Below are positions 35,125-42,590 of a DNA stretch of 64,000 nucleotides, piece after piece. The notes beneath the pieces are model-generated. The model did no database searches and had not been told where the DNA came from. It worked only from the letters and a program-made list of their open reading frames with translations. Source of the stretch: an uncultured Collinsella sp. (GTDB lineage Bacteria > Actinomycetota > Coriobacteriia > Coriobacteriales > Coriobacteriaceae); the NCBI GenBank assembly GCA_900549025.1, contig URMZ01000003.1:1-64000 (forward strand), in the 5' to 3' direction. Positions within the stretch are counted from its first letter, which is position 1. Every line of letters begins with the position of its first letter. The position numbers were made by a program, and so were the translations under genes.

Positions 35125-36354
35125 TTATTTCGTTTTCGACCCGTCTAGGCCGCCGTTTTGAGTTGCCGCCCTTCCGCTATGGCGAGGGCGTTCCGCCCGA
35201 ATCGTCTCTCGGGCTTGATTGCATTGAGCAACCCCCCCCGCGAGATTTTCGAACAGGCTGCGGTACAGCGCGTCCATGGCCAGCACGCTGCGGTGCGCGT
35301 CCAAGTGAGCCATGCCGCCGCGCCAGCTCTGGTAGCTCTGCTGCACCTGCTCGGGCGTCATGACCTCCTCGGCCACCATGCGCGCCATCTTCTTCAGCTT
35401 GCGTCGCTCGCGCGTGATGGAGTCGCGGCACGGCTTCATGACGATGCGGCCCGTTTCGGTGTAGAAGATGCGCTTCTTCAGCCACGTGAAGCCGCGCGTC
35501 AGCTTCACCACGCGGGTCTTGCGCGGGTTCAGCGCGATGCCGAGCTTCGCGCACTCGTGCTCTATCAGCAGAAGGCACACTTGCAGGTACTCCTTGGACT
35601 CGTGGATCAGGTAGAAGTCGTCCATGTAGCGCCCGTAGGCCTCGGGGCGCAGCATCTCGGCCACGTAGTGGTCGATGCGGTTGGGGTGCGCCACCGCGCA
35701 TATCTGGTTTGGCTCGCTGCCCAGGCCCAGGCCGACCTCGCCCTGCGCGTCTATCAGGCGGTGCTCAAGGGCGACCACGCGCGGGTCGAGCAGCGCGTCG
35801 GCCACCTGCCGCTTGACCGGCTCGTGGGCAATGCGCGCGAAGTAGTCGGAGAAGTCGCCCAGCAGTATGTAGCCCTCGCGCCCATGCCGCCGCCAGTGGC
35901 CGGCCAGGTGGCGCTTGAGCAGCTTAAGGGCGTAGTCGGTGCCGCGCCCCTTGATGTTGGCGGAGTTCGCGGATACGAGCGTGGGGACTATCGCGGGCAC
36001 GAGGGCGTTCTGGGACAGCGACTTCTGCACCACGCGCTCGGGGAAGTGCACTGCACTGATGTGGCGCAGCTTGCCGCGCTCCCACAGGTCGAAGCGGATG
36101 AAACCCCGGCATATGTCGCGGCCCTCCAAAAGGTCTTGGCGCGATTTCACGGCGTTTCGCAGGTAGTCCTTCATGTACCGCTGCGTCGAGGCCTTCCACA
36201 TGACGCCACGCGCGGCCTGCTTGGAAGCCTTGCACAGGCTGTTGAGGTCGGCCACCGTCTCAAGGGTGCACGCCTTGACGCGCTCGGCCTTGGCCCTGGC
36301 GCGCTTCTCCTCGCGGCGCTTCCGGCGTGCGGCCCGCCTTTGCTCCGAGTTCAT
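35125..36354 (-). CDS. Reverse transcriptase of a diversity-generating retroelement
   Basis: 409 aa from ATG 36354 (GGGGTG site; GTG 36363 is an alternative). RT motifs: GDFSDYFARI with the first catalytic Asp (~166-170), LGSEPNQ (~211-217), the DGR-type variant of the usual QGxxxSP, and YMDD (~243-246). N-terminus strongly basic. It makes mutagenised cDNA from the template-repeat RNA, with errors at adenines, and delivers it to the variable repeat of the target gene. The Avd gene, template repeat and target gene lie immediately upstream. Confidence 0.96.
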   Translation of the reverse strand: MNSEQRRAARRKRREEKRARAKAERVKACTLETVADLNSLCKASKQAARGVMWKASTQRYMKDYLRNAVKSRQDLLEGRDICRGFIRFDLWERGKLRHISAVHFPERVVQKSLSQNALVPAIVPTLVSANSANIKGRGTDYALKLLKRHLAGHWRRHGREGYILLGDFSDYFARIAHEPVKRQVADALLDPRVVALEHRLIDAQGEVGLGLGSEPNQICAVAHPNRIDHYVAEMLRPEAYGRYMDDFYLIHESKEYLQVCLLLIEHECAKLGIALNPRKTRVVKLTRGFTWLKKRIFYTETGRIVMKPCRDSITRERRKLKKMARMVAEEVMTPEQVQQSYQSWRGGMAHLDAHRSVLAMDALYRSLFENLAGGVAQCNQARETIRAERPRHSGRAATQNGGLDGSKTK

Positions 36355-36718
36355 AGAAGGCACCCCGCACGGCTTGCAATGTGGCTCTGACAGCCGCTTG
36401 AGGTATGGCCATGAAACGCGGCGAAGCCACGGAGCGCCGCGCCATGCAAGCAGCGTCCGGCCACCCTCGCGGGGTGCGTATTTACGGGCTCGCGCCCGAT
36501 GGTCGCGCCTTCCTTCCTCTCCGCGCTCTGCTTTCGGCCCGCTGGCCTACTCGGTCTGGCAGTAAGGGAATCCGGGGCGGGGGCGAACCCAGGTGTTCGT
36601 CGCCGAATTGTAGTTGGCATTGCCGTTGTTGTTGACGTAGCACACGTTGGACGAGGAGCCACCCATGACGGAACGCAGCCACCAATTGTACCGATATACA
36701 AGGCGGGACCGCCGCCCA
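36355..36718 (-). ncRNA. DGR template RNA region (spacer between avd and RT)
   Basis: 364 bp without a credible gene, between the accessory gene stop and the RT start, containing the template repeat at its avd-proximal end and ~200 bp of spacer. In studied DGRs this transcript is both template and primer platform for the RT. Its boundaries here are inferred from gene positions. Confidence 0.75.
36567..36694 (-). repeat. DGR template repeat (TR)
   Basis: 128 bp aligned without gaps to the variable repeat at 37305-37432. They differ at 14 positions, and every one is an adenine in the TR coding strand. In target-gene frame the TR would encode YNWWLRSVMGG, then NNNGNANYN and NTW, with AAC/AAT codons at the variable positions. 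The invariant 56-bp block covers LRSVMGGSSSNVCYV. Confidence 0.97.
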
Positions 36719-37189
36719 TTATAACGAACGCAGGCGCTCTAGCTCGGCCTCGGCCTCGGCTATGCGCTCGTCGGTCGTCTTCTTGCCGGTGACGCGTACG
36801 TTCTTGCGCGCGCCCTTGAGCAGTTTGATCTCCTCCTCGACCATGCCCGCCAGCGCCTCGAAGCGGTTGGCGTTCACGGGCAGGCCGATGTCCATGAGGC
36901 ACTGCATGTCGAGCATCAGCTGCTCGCAGTCGGCTATCGCCAGCGTCAGGTAACGCTTGCGCTCAAGTGCGTTGAACGAACTGTTGGGGTAGAAGCAGTC
37001 GGCGCGGTTGACGTTGTATACGATGCTGCGCGCGGTCTCCACCGTGGGGACTGCGTTCAGCAGCCTGTAGGCTTTCGGCACGACCGACGATGAGGCCATG
37101 AGCTTGTTGACCTCCACGCGGATGGCGATGGCCTGCGTGAAGAACTTGTACTCGGACACCTCGCGGTTTCGCTGGTAGACGCCGCTCAT
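36719..37189 (-). CDS. DGR accessory variability determinant (Avd-like)
   Basis: 156 aa from ATG 37189 (GGGAGGTG site). All-helical and basic at its C-terminus (LLKGARKNVRVTGKKTTDERI), the form of the four-helix-bundle Avd/bAvd proteins that assemble as a pentamer and bind RT and template RNA. Sits between variable repeat and template repeat as in classical DGRs. Low sequence conservation in this family means position is the main evidence. Confidence 0.85.
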   Translation of the reverse strand: MSGVYQRNREVSEYKFFTQAIAIRVEVNKLMASSSVVPKAYRLLNAVPTVETARSIVYNVNRADCFYPNSSFNALERKRYLTLAIADCEQLMLDMQCLMDIGLPVNANRFEALAGMVEEEIKLLKGARKNVRVTGKKTTDERIAEAEAELERLRSL

Positions 37190-37211
37190 GGCACCTCCCG
37201 GAAATAGTGGC

Positions 37212-37236
37212 AAAAAAACGGCCCGCTGCGCGGGCA
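37212..37236 (-). terminator. Terminator between target gene and avd
   Basis: GCCCGC/GCGGGC with a GCA loop, followed on the minus strand by CGTTTTTTT. It should separate abundant late expression of the target protein from the DGR mutagenesis genes. Confidence 0.7.
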
Positions 37237-37238
37237 GG

Positions 37239-37265
37239 GATGCGACCGCGCAAGGCGGTCGCATC
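37239..37265. repeat. 11-bp perfect hairpin downstream of the variable repeat
   Basis: GATGCGACCGC and its complement around GCAAG, about 40 bp beyond the VR end and directly before the terminator. It may be a second recognition hairpin or part of transcription termination. Confidence 0.5.
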
Positions 37266-37285
37266 GAAAGAGAAGTATAGAGCAC

Positions 37286-37301
37286 TCGGCTGGCTAGCCG
37301 A
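37286..37301. promoter_or_regulatory. DGR homing hairpin/cruciform next to the variable repeat
   Basis: TCGGCTGGCTAGCCGA: a 6-bp stem with 4-nt loop, 3 bp outside the VR 3' end and spanning the target stop codon. Bordetella-type DGRs have a short hairpin with 4-nt loop at this place that stimulates homing. The VR end itself is the GC-rich CGCCCCCGCCCCGG, the position of the IMH element. Confidence 0.7.
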
Positions 37302-38208
37302 CGAGGAAGCCGGGGCGGGGGCGAACCCAGGCGCGCGTCGCCGAAGAGTAGTGGGCAAAGCCGTTGTAGAGGACGTAGCACACGTTGGACGAGGAGCCAC
37401 CCATGACGGAACGCAGCCACCAACGGTACCGAGTTCCGTTCAAGCGGTGCGCGGTATCGCGGAACAGGTCGAACTGGCAGTCGAAGCCCACGCTGTAGCC
37501 CTTGGTGCCCCACACTGGGCAGCCGTACACCTCCATCTCGGAGGGCGACCACACCTTGCCGATGTCCTGCCAGCTCCAGCTGTTGGAGTCGCTGAGCGCG
37601 CCGCTCGCGCTGTAACGCTCCTCAAGCAGCACGCGCTGGGTGAGCAGGTACTTGGTCAGCCCCTCGGGCAGGCACGCCTCGAACAGCTTCTCCCACGCCT
37701 TGAGGTTGCTGTTCAGGTACGGGTTCTTCACGTCTGCGGTGCCCTGGTTGGTGTTCGCAGTGTTCCACATCAGGTAGCTGTCGTTGGCCACGCCGGTGAC
37801 GGTCTTGGCCACGGCGACGGGCGCGGACGCGATGAACGCGATGTGGTGGCCCTTGGCGCTGTCGCCGCACTGGTAGTACGGGTCGAAGTGCGCAAGCAGG
37901 AAGCGCACGGACTGCTGGGCCGCCACATTTGACGCGCTCACGAGCGGCACGTCGATGTAGTCGCCCACGCGCATGCCGCTGAAGTTCGCGGCCTGCACGC
38001 GCTTGTGCAGCGCGTCGTACACCGTACCGCTGCCGATCTCCCCGGCAAGGATGGTGGCGATGTTCTGCCCGCCGTACTTGCCGATGAGGCTCTGGCGGTT
38101 GTACTCCGCGTTGTTGAGCGCCAGCTGGGCGTTCTCTCGGGCCGTGCCGTCGATGAGCGTGTAGGTTTGCCCGTCAATGCCGAAGCGCTCTGCGTTCACT
38201 GTTGCCAT
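37294..38208 (-). CDS. DGR target protein (C-type-lectin-like variable phage protein)
   Basis: 304 aa. The C-terminal ~130 residues have the CLec-type pattern of DGR targets (SWQDIGKVWSPSEMEVYG, YSVGFDCQFDLF, RYRWWLRSVMGG, WVRPRPGF). The variable repeat covers residues ~259-302. Present variable residues are R262, L280, Y281, N282, F284, H286, S288, R292 and A293. The gene follows the tail fibre genes, so it is probably displayed at the tail tip or on fibres to change receptor binding. ATG 38208 has an AAGGAAAC site. Confidence 0.95.
   Translation of the reverse strand: MATVNAERFGIDGQTYTLIDGTARENAQLALNNAEYNRQSLIGKYGGQNIATILAGEIGSGTVYDALHKRVQAANFSGMRVGDYIDVPLVSASNVAAQQSVRFLLAHFDPYYQCGDSAKGHHIAFIASAPVAVAKTVTGVANDSYLMWNTANTNQGTADVKNPYLNSNLKAWEKLFEACLPEGLTKYLLTQRVLLEERYSASGALSDSNSWSWQDIGKVWSPSEMEVYGCPVWGTKGYSVGFDCQFDLFRDTAHRLNGTRYRWWLRSVMGGSSSNVCYVLYNGFAHYSSATRAWVRPRPGFLVG
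37305..37432 (-). repeat. DGR variable repeat (VR)
   Basis: 128 bp at the 3' end of the target gene, paired with the TR. Differences in coding orientation include AAT to CGT, AAC AAC to CTC TAC, AAT to TTT, AAC to CAC, AAT to TCT, AAC ACC to CGC GCC, and a silent GGA to GGC. Invariant codons between them are G/C-rich. Confidence 0.97.
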
Positions 38209-38221
38209 TTGAGTTTCCTTT

Positions 38222-38947
38222 CTATGCGAGCACGATGGTCGTGCCTGATACCGAGCAGGTGGAGCCGAGCGTGACGGTTCCGTTGCTTATTGACGCCTTC
38301 GCCGACGGGGCGTAGACGGTGCCGCCCATGAAGAAGAACTTGCCCGTGGCGCTCGCGAGCATCGAGGCCAGCTTCTCGTTCTGGCTGCGCAGGTCTGCGA
38401 TGTTGGAATCGCCGACGCTGCCCTGGGCGATCGAGTTGGCGATCTGTAGGGCCTGGTTTGCCGCCGCGTCGGCGCGCGAGGCCGCGCCACTGGCGGCAGC
38501 TGCGGCGTTCGACGAGGCCTGTTGGTCTGCGATGTGCTCGTCATGGCGTTTCAACTCGGCCGTCTTTCTGGCGGCCTCGTTGCTTTCGCGCGTCGATTCG
38601 GCAGATTTGCGGGCGCTCTCGGCGCTTGCTCGCGAGGACTCGGCCGTTTTGCGGGCGTTCTCGCTGTTGACGCGGGCCACTTCGTTGTTGGCGCGGTTCA
38701 CCTCTGCGTTGAGGCGCGAGGTCTCGTTCGAAGCCCTTGTTTTCTCGGCCGAAACCCGCTTTTCCTCGGCGGCGTTGGCGTTGTCCATGGCCGTCTTGCA
38801 GTTCGCTGCGGCCTCTTGCGCCGCTTCCGCCGAATCCATGGCGATGGTCGATGCAATGTAGTAGATCTTGCCGTCGGTCGTGCGCACCCTATCGACGTTC
38901 CCGTTGGCGTCGAGCATCAGGGCGGCGTATTGGGTCGTTTCTGCCAT
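38222..38947 (-). CDS. Coiled-coil tail fibre protein
   Basis: 241 aa from ATG 38947 (AAGGGAGGT site). The central ~130 residues are a long Ala/Glu/Arg/Asn heptad-like coiled coil with repeated ASNETSRLNAEVNRANNEVAR-type and ESxRKSAES units. The C-terminal ~45 residues are beta-rich (FMGGTVYAPSAKASI). Probably a trimeric fibre shaft that may carry or contact the DGR target encoded 13 bp downstream. Confidence 0.75.
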   Translation of the reverse strand: MAETTQYAALMLDANGNVDRVRTTDGKIYYIASTIAMDSAEAAQEAAANCKTAMDNANAAEEKRVSAEKTRASNETSRLNAEVNRANNEVARVNSENARKTAESSRASAESARKSAESTRESNEAARKTAELKRHDEHIADQQASSNAAAAASGAASRADAAANQALQIANSIAQGSVGDSNIADLRSQNEKLASMLASATGKFFFMGGTVYAPSAKASISNGTVTLGSTCSVSGTTIVLA

Positions 38948-38958
38948 CAATACCTCCC

Positions 38959-39213
38959 TTACTTGGCTATTAGGCCCGTGACGATAGCCTGCGGGCCGAT
39001 GGTCTCGACGATGCAACGGTCGCCCGCCTTGGCCGCCGAGCATGCCGTGGTCATCGGAAGCCCCGAGAGCGTCGTGCCGGATATGGCGACCGCGAGCGTC
39101 GCGCCCGAGACGGACTTCACGGTGCCGAAGCCCACGGAGTGCCCCGAGCCGCCTTGCGGCGAGAACAGGGCGGCGAGCTGTTCGCCCGCGTCGGCTATGG
39201 TGCTAGCGTTCAA
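38959..39213 (-). CDS. Small tail tip/baseplate-associated protein
   Basis: 84 aa, beta-rich and without membrane segments (VGFGTVKSVSGATLAVAISG, GDRCIVETIGPQAIVTGLIAK), similar in outline to OB-fold baseplate components. It overlaps the upstream tail gene by 11 bp. Assigned by position. Confidence 0.6.
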   Translation of the reverse strand: MNASTIADAGEQLAALFSPQGGSGHSVGFGTVKSVSGATLAVAISGTTLSGLPMTTACSAAKAGDRCIVETIGPQAIVTGLIAK

Positions 39214-40285
39214 ATCGCCTCATCTCCAATTCCATCGGGCATCCTCCCACGAGGGTGAGAGTCTGCTTACGTATCGCGAAGTTCCCGAAGATGCCGGCGC
39301 TCGGCCAGCGAACCTCGATGGCGTCGGAAACGCCCACGGGCGCGTAGACGTGCGTCACCTTCAGGCGGTGGATCGCGGATTGCTGGGTGCGCAGGAGGGT
39401 CGCCGCCTCGGCGTTGGCGTTGGCCTGCCGTTCAGCCGCCGTGGAGCCTGCCGGAAGCTCGCTCTTCGTGTACTTGGCCGACTTGCGCCAACCGCGCGTG
39501 ACGGTCGAGTACTGGCTGTTGGGGTCGGAGTCGATTGCCGTGCCCCTTATGCTTTCGTCGGATGTCGAGTAATCGACGTGCACGACGTTCGCCACGCCCG
39601 ATTTGTCCAGCTCCTCGGTGCCGCCGTCCTCGAAACGCGCCCACTTGCCCTCTTCCATGACCATCGCTGGCGCGCGCTTGTCAGGCTCGACGTAGCGGCG
39701 CAGCAGCACGCGCCCCATCGGGTCGCACGACGCCGAGCTGAAGCCCGCCGCATCGAGAAGGGCGTTTACGGCCTTCAGGCGGGTGGCGTAGTTGCTCTCC
39801 CCGTTGCCGATTGCCCCGATAACCCACGTGGTCGTTAGCGTGAAGTCGGACGGGTCGGCGATAACCTCAAGGCCGACCTCGCGCAGGAGCTTCGCCGCCT
39901 CGCCGACGGCGTTGCTGCCAGCCGCAAGCGAGCGCGGGGCGTCGAACTCGTCTTCCGCAACCTCGGACAAGCGGCCTGATAGGTCTGCTTCAGACGAGTT
40001 GTAGCCAGTTGAACGCTTTGGCGTCGATACGACGAACGTACCAAGCGGCTCCGACACCGTTGTGTCGTCCGGGAACGTGGCATCGAGGTAGATGCGCAGG
40101 AGGTCACTACCGAGGTCGAGCGTTCCGAGGTAGTCGATCTTGCCCGTCTCGTAGCTGGTGTCCTGGTTTCGCTCGATGCTCCCGCCGTTTCGGATGTTGC
40201 GCAGTCGCTCGACATCGAGGCCGGTCTTTCGGTCAACGCGCATAAAGCGGTACGAGGCCGCGAATCGCTTTTTCCAATCAGGCAT
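39203..40285 (-). CDS. Phage tail protein (tail tip region)
   Basis: 360 aa from ATG 40285 (MPDWKKRFAASYRF), overlapping the upstream gene stop by 8 bp. It contains LGTFVVSTPKRS and a long central region (LREVGLEVIADPSDFTLTT, YATRLKAVNALLDAAGFSS, GRVLLRRYVEP) seen in siphovirus tail-associated proteins of the DUF5048 type (tentative). Probably part of the tip complex between tape measure and fibre. Confidence 0.7.
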   Translation of the reverse strand: MPDWKKRFAASYRFMRVDRKTGLDVERLRNIRNGGSIERNQDTSYETGKIDYLGTLDLGSDLLRIYLDATFPDDTTVSEPLGTFVVSTPKRSTGYNSSEADLSGRLSEVAEDEFDAPRSLAAGSNAVGEAAKLLREVGLEVIADPSDFTLTTTWVIGAIGNGESNYATRLKAVNALLDAAGFSSASCDPMGRVLLRRYVEPDKRAPAMVMEEGKWARFEDGGTEELDKSGVANVVHVDYSTSDESIRGTAIDSDPNSQYSTVTRGWRKSAKYTKSELPAGSTAAERQANANAEAATLLRTQQSAIHRLKVTHVYAPVGVSDAIEVRWPSAGIFGNFAIRKQTLTLVGGCPMELEMRRFER

Positions 40286-42587
40286 TGCTCGGCTCCTCGA
40301 ACACATCGTGCTCGACCTTCGCCGATGCCGACCAAAGCCCCGCAGATTTAAGCGACTCGTTGAACGTCATCGAGCCGAACGCACGCTCACCGGCGAGGCC
40401 GCGCCACCAGCCCTGCCACTGTGTGCGCATGATCTTGCGGAACAGGTCGTGCCTGTCTCGCTCAAGCAGGCAAGAGGCCGATGTCGCAAGGTCTGCCTCA
40501 TCGAGCGCATACGACTGCGGAAGCCCACCGTTTTCCCCGCCGTCGGCGAAATGGAAGCTGTTGAAGCTTCGCGCCGCAGATGTCGAGTATTTGGCGTCAA
40601 GCTCCATCTTGAGCAGCGTCGAGGCATCCTGGCCGAAGTTGAGCGCCATGCACTCGGCGTGCAGGTTCGCCTTGGCCTCGGCGTAGGAAGACGTTCCGTT
40701 CGCCGCAGTGCCAGTTGCGCGGTACTTGAAGTCGGCGTTGAGCGGCGGCACGCGGTCGATGGTTTCCTGGGCATCGAGCAGGCTCGACGTGAGAAGGTGG
40801 TCGCCCTCGTCCAGCACGCGCTCGACCACGAAGCCGACGCATTTCGACGCGTCGCCAAGCACCAGTTCGTCGCCGTCGCACGTGATCGTGCCGGGCATGG
40901 GTATCTCGCCCGTGTCCTCGTCGTAGGCCATCGGGCCTATGATCGTCGTCTCCTCGACGTTGTAGGCGGAAACGCCGTTCTCCACCTTCACGTGGCACGT
41001 GAGGTCATCGCCGTACGTCACGGTGATTACGGGGGTTGCCGGCTCCGCCCAGTGCGTCTTGAACCGGCGCGTGGCCGTTTTCGACAGGCCCGAGCCGCCC
41101 GTCACCGTCAAGGTGAGCAGGTAGTCGATTCCGTTCTTGATGGTCGTGTAGCTGCCAAGCTCAACGGGCTTCATGCTCGTCACGTCGGCCGTGGCTATCG
41201 TCGCTCCGCCGACCTCGGAAAGCGTCAGCGTGGCATTGGCTATTCCTGTCTCGTCGGAGGCCGATACCTGAACGGTCATCGGCACGGAGTCGATGAGCAC
41301 GCCGTCGGTCGCAGGCGAGGCAACCCAGCACGACGGGTAATCGGCGACCACGAACGGCACGTAGTCAGACCACGCGCCCCAATCGGCGTGCAGGCCCTTG
41401 GTGCGAACGCGCACCCTCCAGCTGCCCTTGGCGAGCGACTTCTTAATGCTCTTCGCCGTGGTGACGCTTTCGGTGATCGCGCTCGGGCCGCTGAACTCGA
41501 CCTGCGCGGCGGTCTGCTGCGAGCCGTCCGGATGGTTCGGAACCCACGACACCGCCGCCTGGCTTCCGGTGGCCACCACGGTCGGCGCGGTGACCTTCGG
41601 GGCGAGCGGCGGCGTGATGGTGGTTACCGAGTTCGACTTCACCCACGCCGAGGCGAGCGAGCCGCGCTTCGCCTGAACGCGGTAGACGACCGTTCCGGCC
41701 GGCGCGGCCTTGTCGTGCAGGTCGAGCCATGCGGGGTCTTCGCCCTCGGTGGTCGTCGTTATGTCCGCCCACGTCGAGCCGCCGTCGACAGATCGCTGGA
41801 CGCCCCACGCGTTTGCGTACGCCGCGGCGCCGTACACGCGCAGGGTCACCTCGGTAGCGCCGGCCTTCACGGCCTCAACGCGCGACGGCGCGTTGGGCGT
41901 GGTGTAGGTCGTGCCAACCGACGCGTAAACGGAGTTGCCGCCGGGGCCGTGCGCGCACAGGCGGTACTCGTACTTGTGCCCGGCCTTGGTCGAGTTGTCC
42001 GTGTAGTTCTGGACGTCCCACGAAACGTCGGCGATGTTCACCCATGAGCCATCGTCGGTGCGGCGGTCAACGTAGACGCCCGCCCACGGGTAGGCACCGT
42101 CCATTCCCGTGTAATCGACGTCCCAGGTTATCTTCTGCGATGTGTCGGACACGCGCTGCAGCTTGCAGTTCTTGGGCGGATGCGGCTGCGAGTAGCCGCG
42201 CTGCGGCACCCATGCGTACACGGTAGCCCACGCGTCGCCGCCGGCAGAGCCGTAGTAGTTGTTGTACGTCTTGCCGTAGACGTGCACCTGCACCGGGCAG
42301 TTCCAGCCGCTCGCGCCGCGCGGCACGTCCACGTCAAATGTCACCGCGTCGCGCGTCGCCCAGTTGCCGTAGTTGTTCAGCACGACGTCGCGCGAGCTGC
42401 GCACCGAGCCGTTCACCACGACGTCGTAGTGCGTTCCGTACTCGGCGGCGTACTTGTCGTCGATCGCTGAGGTGACTCGCAGGCGAGTCGTGGTGTCGTT
42501 GACGTTCCACTGGCTGTCAACGGAGATGTAGCCGCGATACCAGCGGTTGCGGCCCGCGATCTGTATCTCCCTTGTGTGCTCTCCCAC
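40278..42587 (-). CDS. Large phage tail protein with fibronectin-III-like domains
   Basis: 769 aa. A jelly-roll-like N-terminus (TREIQIAGRNRWYRGYISVD) is followed by at least three FN3-type beta sandwiches (e.g. HPPKNCKLQRVSDTSQKITW, PSRVEAVKAGATEVTLRVYG, APKVTAPTVVATGSQAAVSW). Follows the tape measure gene by 3 bp, so it should be the distal tail/tip protein; the FN3 domains may bind carbohydrate on the cell surface. Confidence 0.8.
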   Translation of the reverse strand: MGEHTREIQIAGRNRWYRGYISVDSQWNVNDTTTRLRVTSAIDDKYAAEYGTHYDVVVNGSVRSSRDVVLNNYGNWATRDAVTFDVDVPRGASGWNCPVQVHVYGKTYNNYYGSAGGDAWATVYAWVPQRGYSQPHPPKNCKLQRVSDTSQKITWDVDYTGMDGAYPWAGVYVDRRTDDGSWVNIADVSWDVQNYTDNSTKAGHKYEYRLCAHGPGGNSVYASVGTTYTTPNAPSRVEAVKAGATEVTLRVYGAAAYANAWGVQRSVDGGSTWADITTTTEGEDPAWLDLHDKAAPAGTVVYRVQAKRGSLASAWVKSNSVTTITPPLAPKVTAPTVVATGSQAAVSWVPNHPDGSQQTAAQVEFSGPSAITESVTTAKSIKKSLAKGSWRVRVRTKGLHADWGAWSDYVPFVVADYPSCWVASPATDGVLIDSVPMTVQVSASDETGIANATLTLSEVGGATIATADVTSMKPVELGSYTTIKNGIDYLLTLTVTGGSGLSKTATRRFKTHWAEPATPVITVTYGDDLTCHVKVENGVSAYNVEETTIIGPMAYDEDTGEIPMPGTITCDGDELVLGDASKCVGFVVERVLDEGDHLLTSSLLDAQETIDRVPPLNADFKYRATGTAANGTSSYAEAKANLHAECMALNFGQDASTLLKMELDAKYSTSAARSFNSFHFADGGENGGLPQSYALDEADLATSASCLLERDRHDLFRKIMRTQWQGWWRGLAGERAFGSMTFNESLKSAGLWSASAKVEHDVFEEPSNA

Positions 42588-42590
42588 GGG

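Noticed and set aside
35125..36354. Retron or group II intron reverse transcriptase
   Set aside because: No msr/msd-like or intron RNA structure and no maturase domain; TR/VR pair and Avd-like gene identify a DGR.
36351..36902. 183-codon minus-strand frame over the template repeat
   Set aside because: It spans TR, spacer and the avd end in a wrong frame; adenine-rich TR codons fit the target-gene frame instead.
40158..42047. 629-codon plus-strand frame
   Set aside because: Antisense to the FN3-domain tail gene; Arg/His/Gly-rich shadow.
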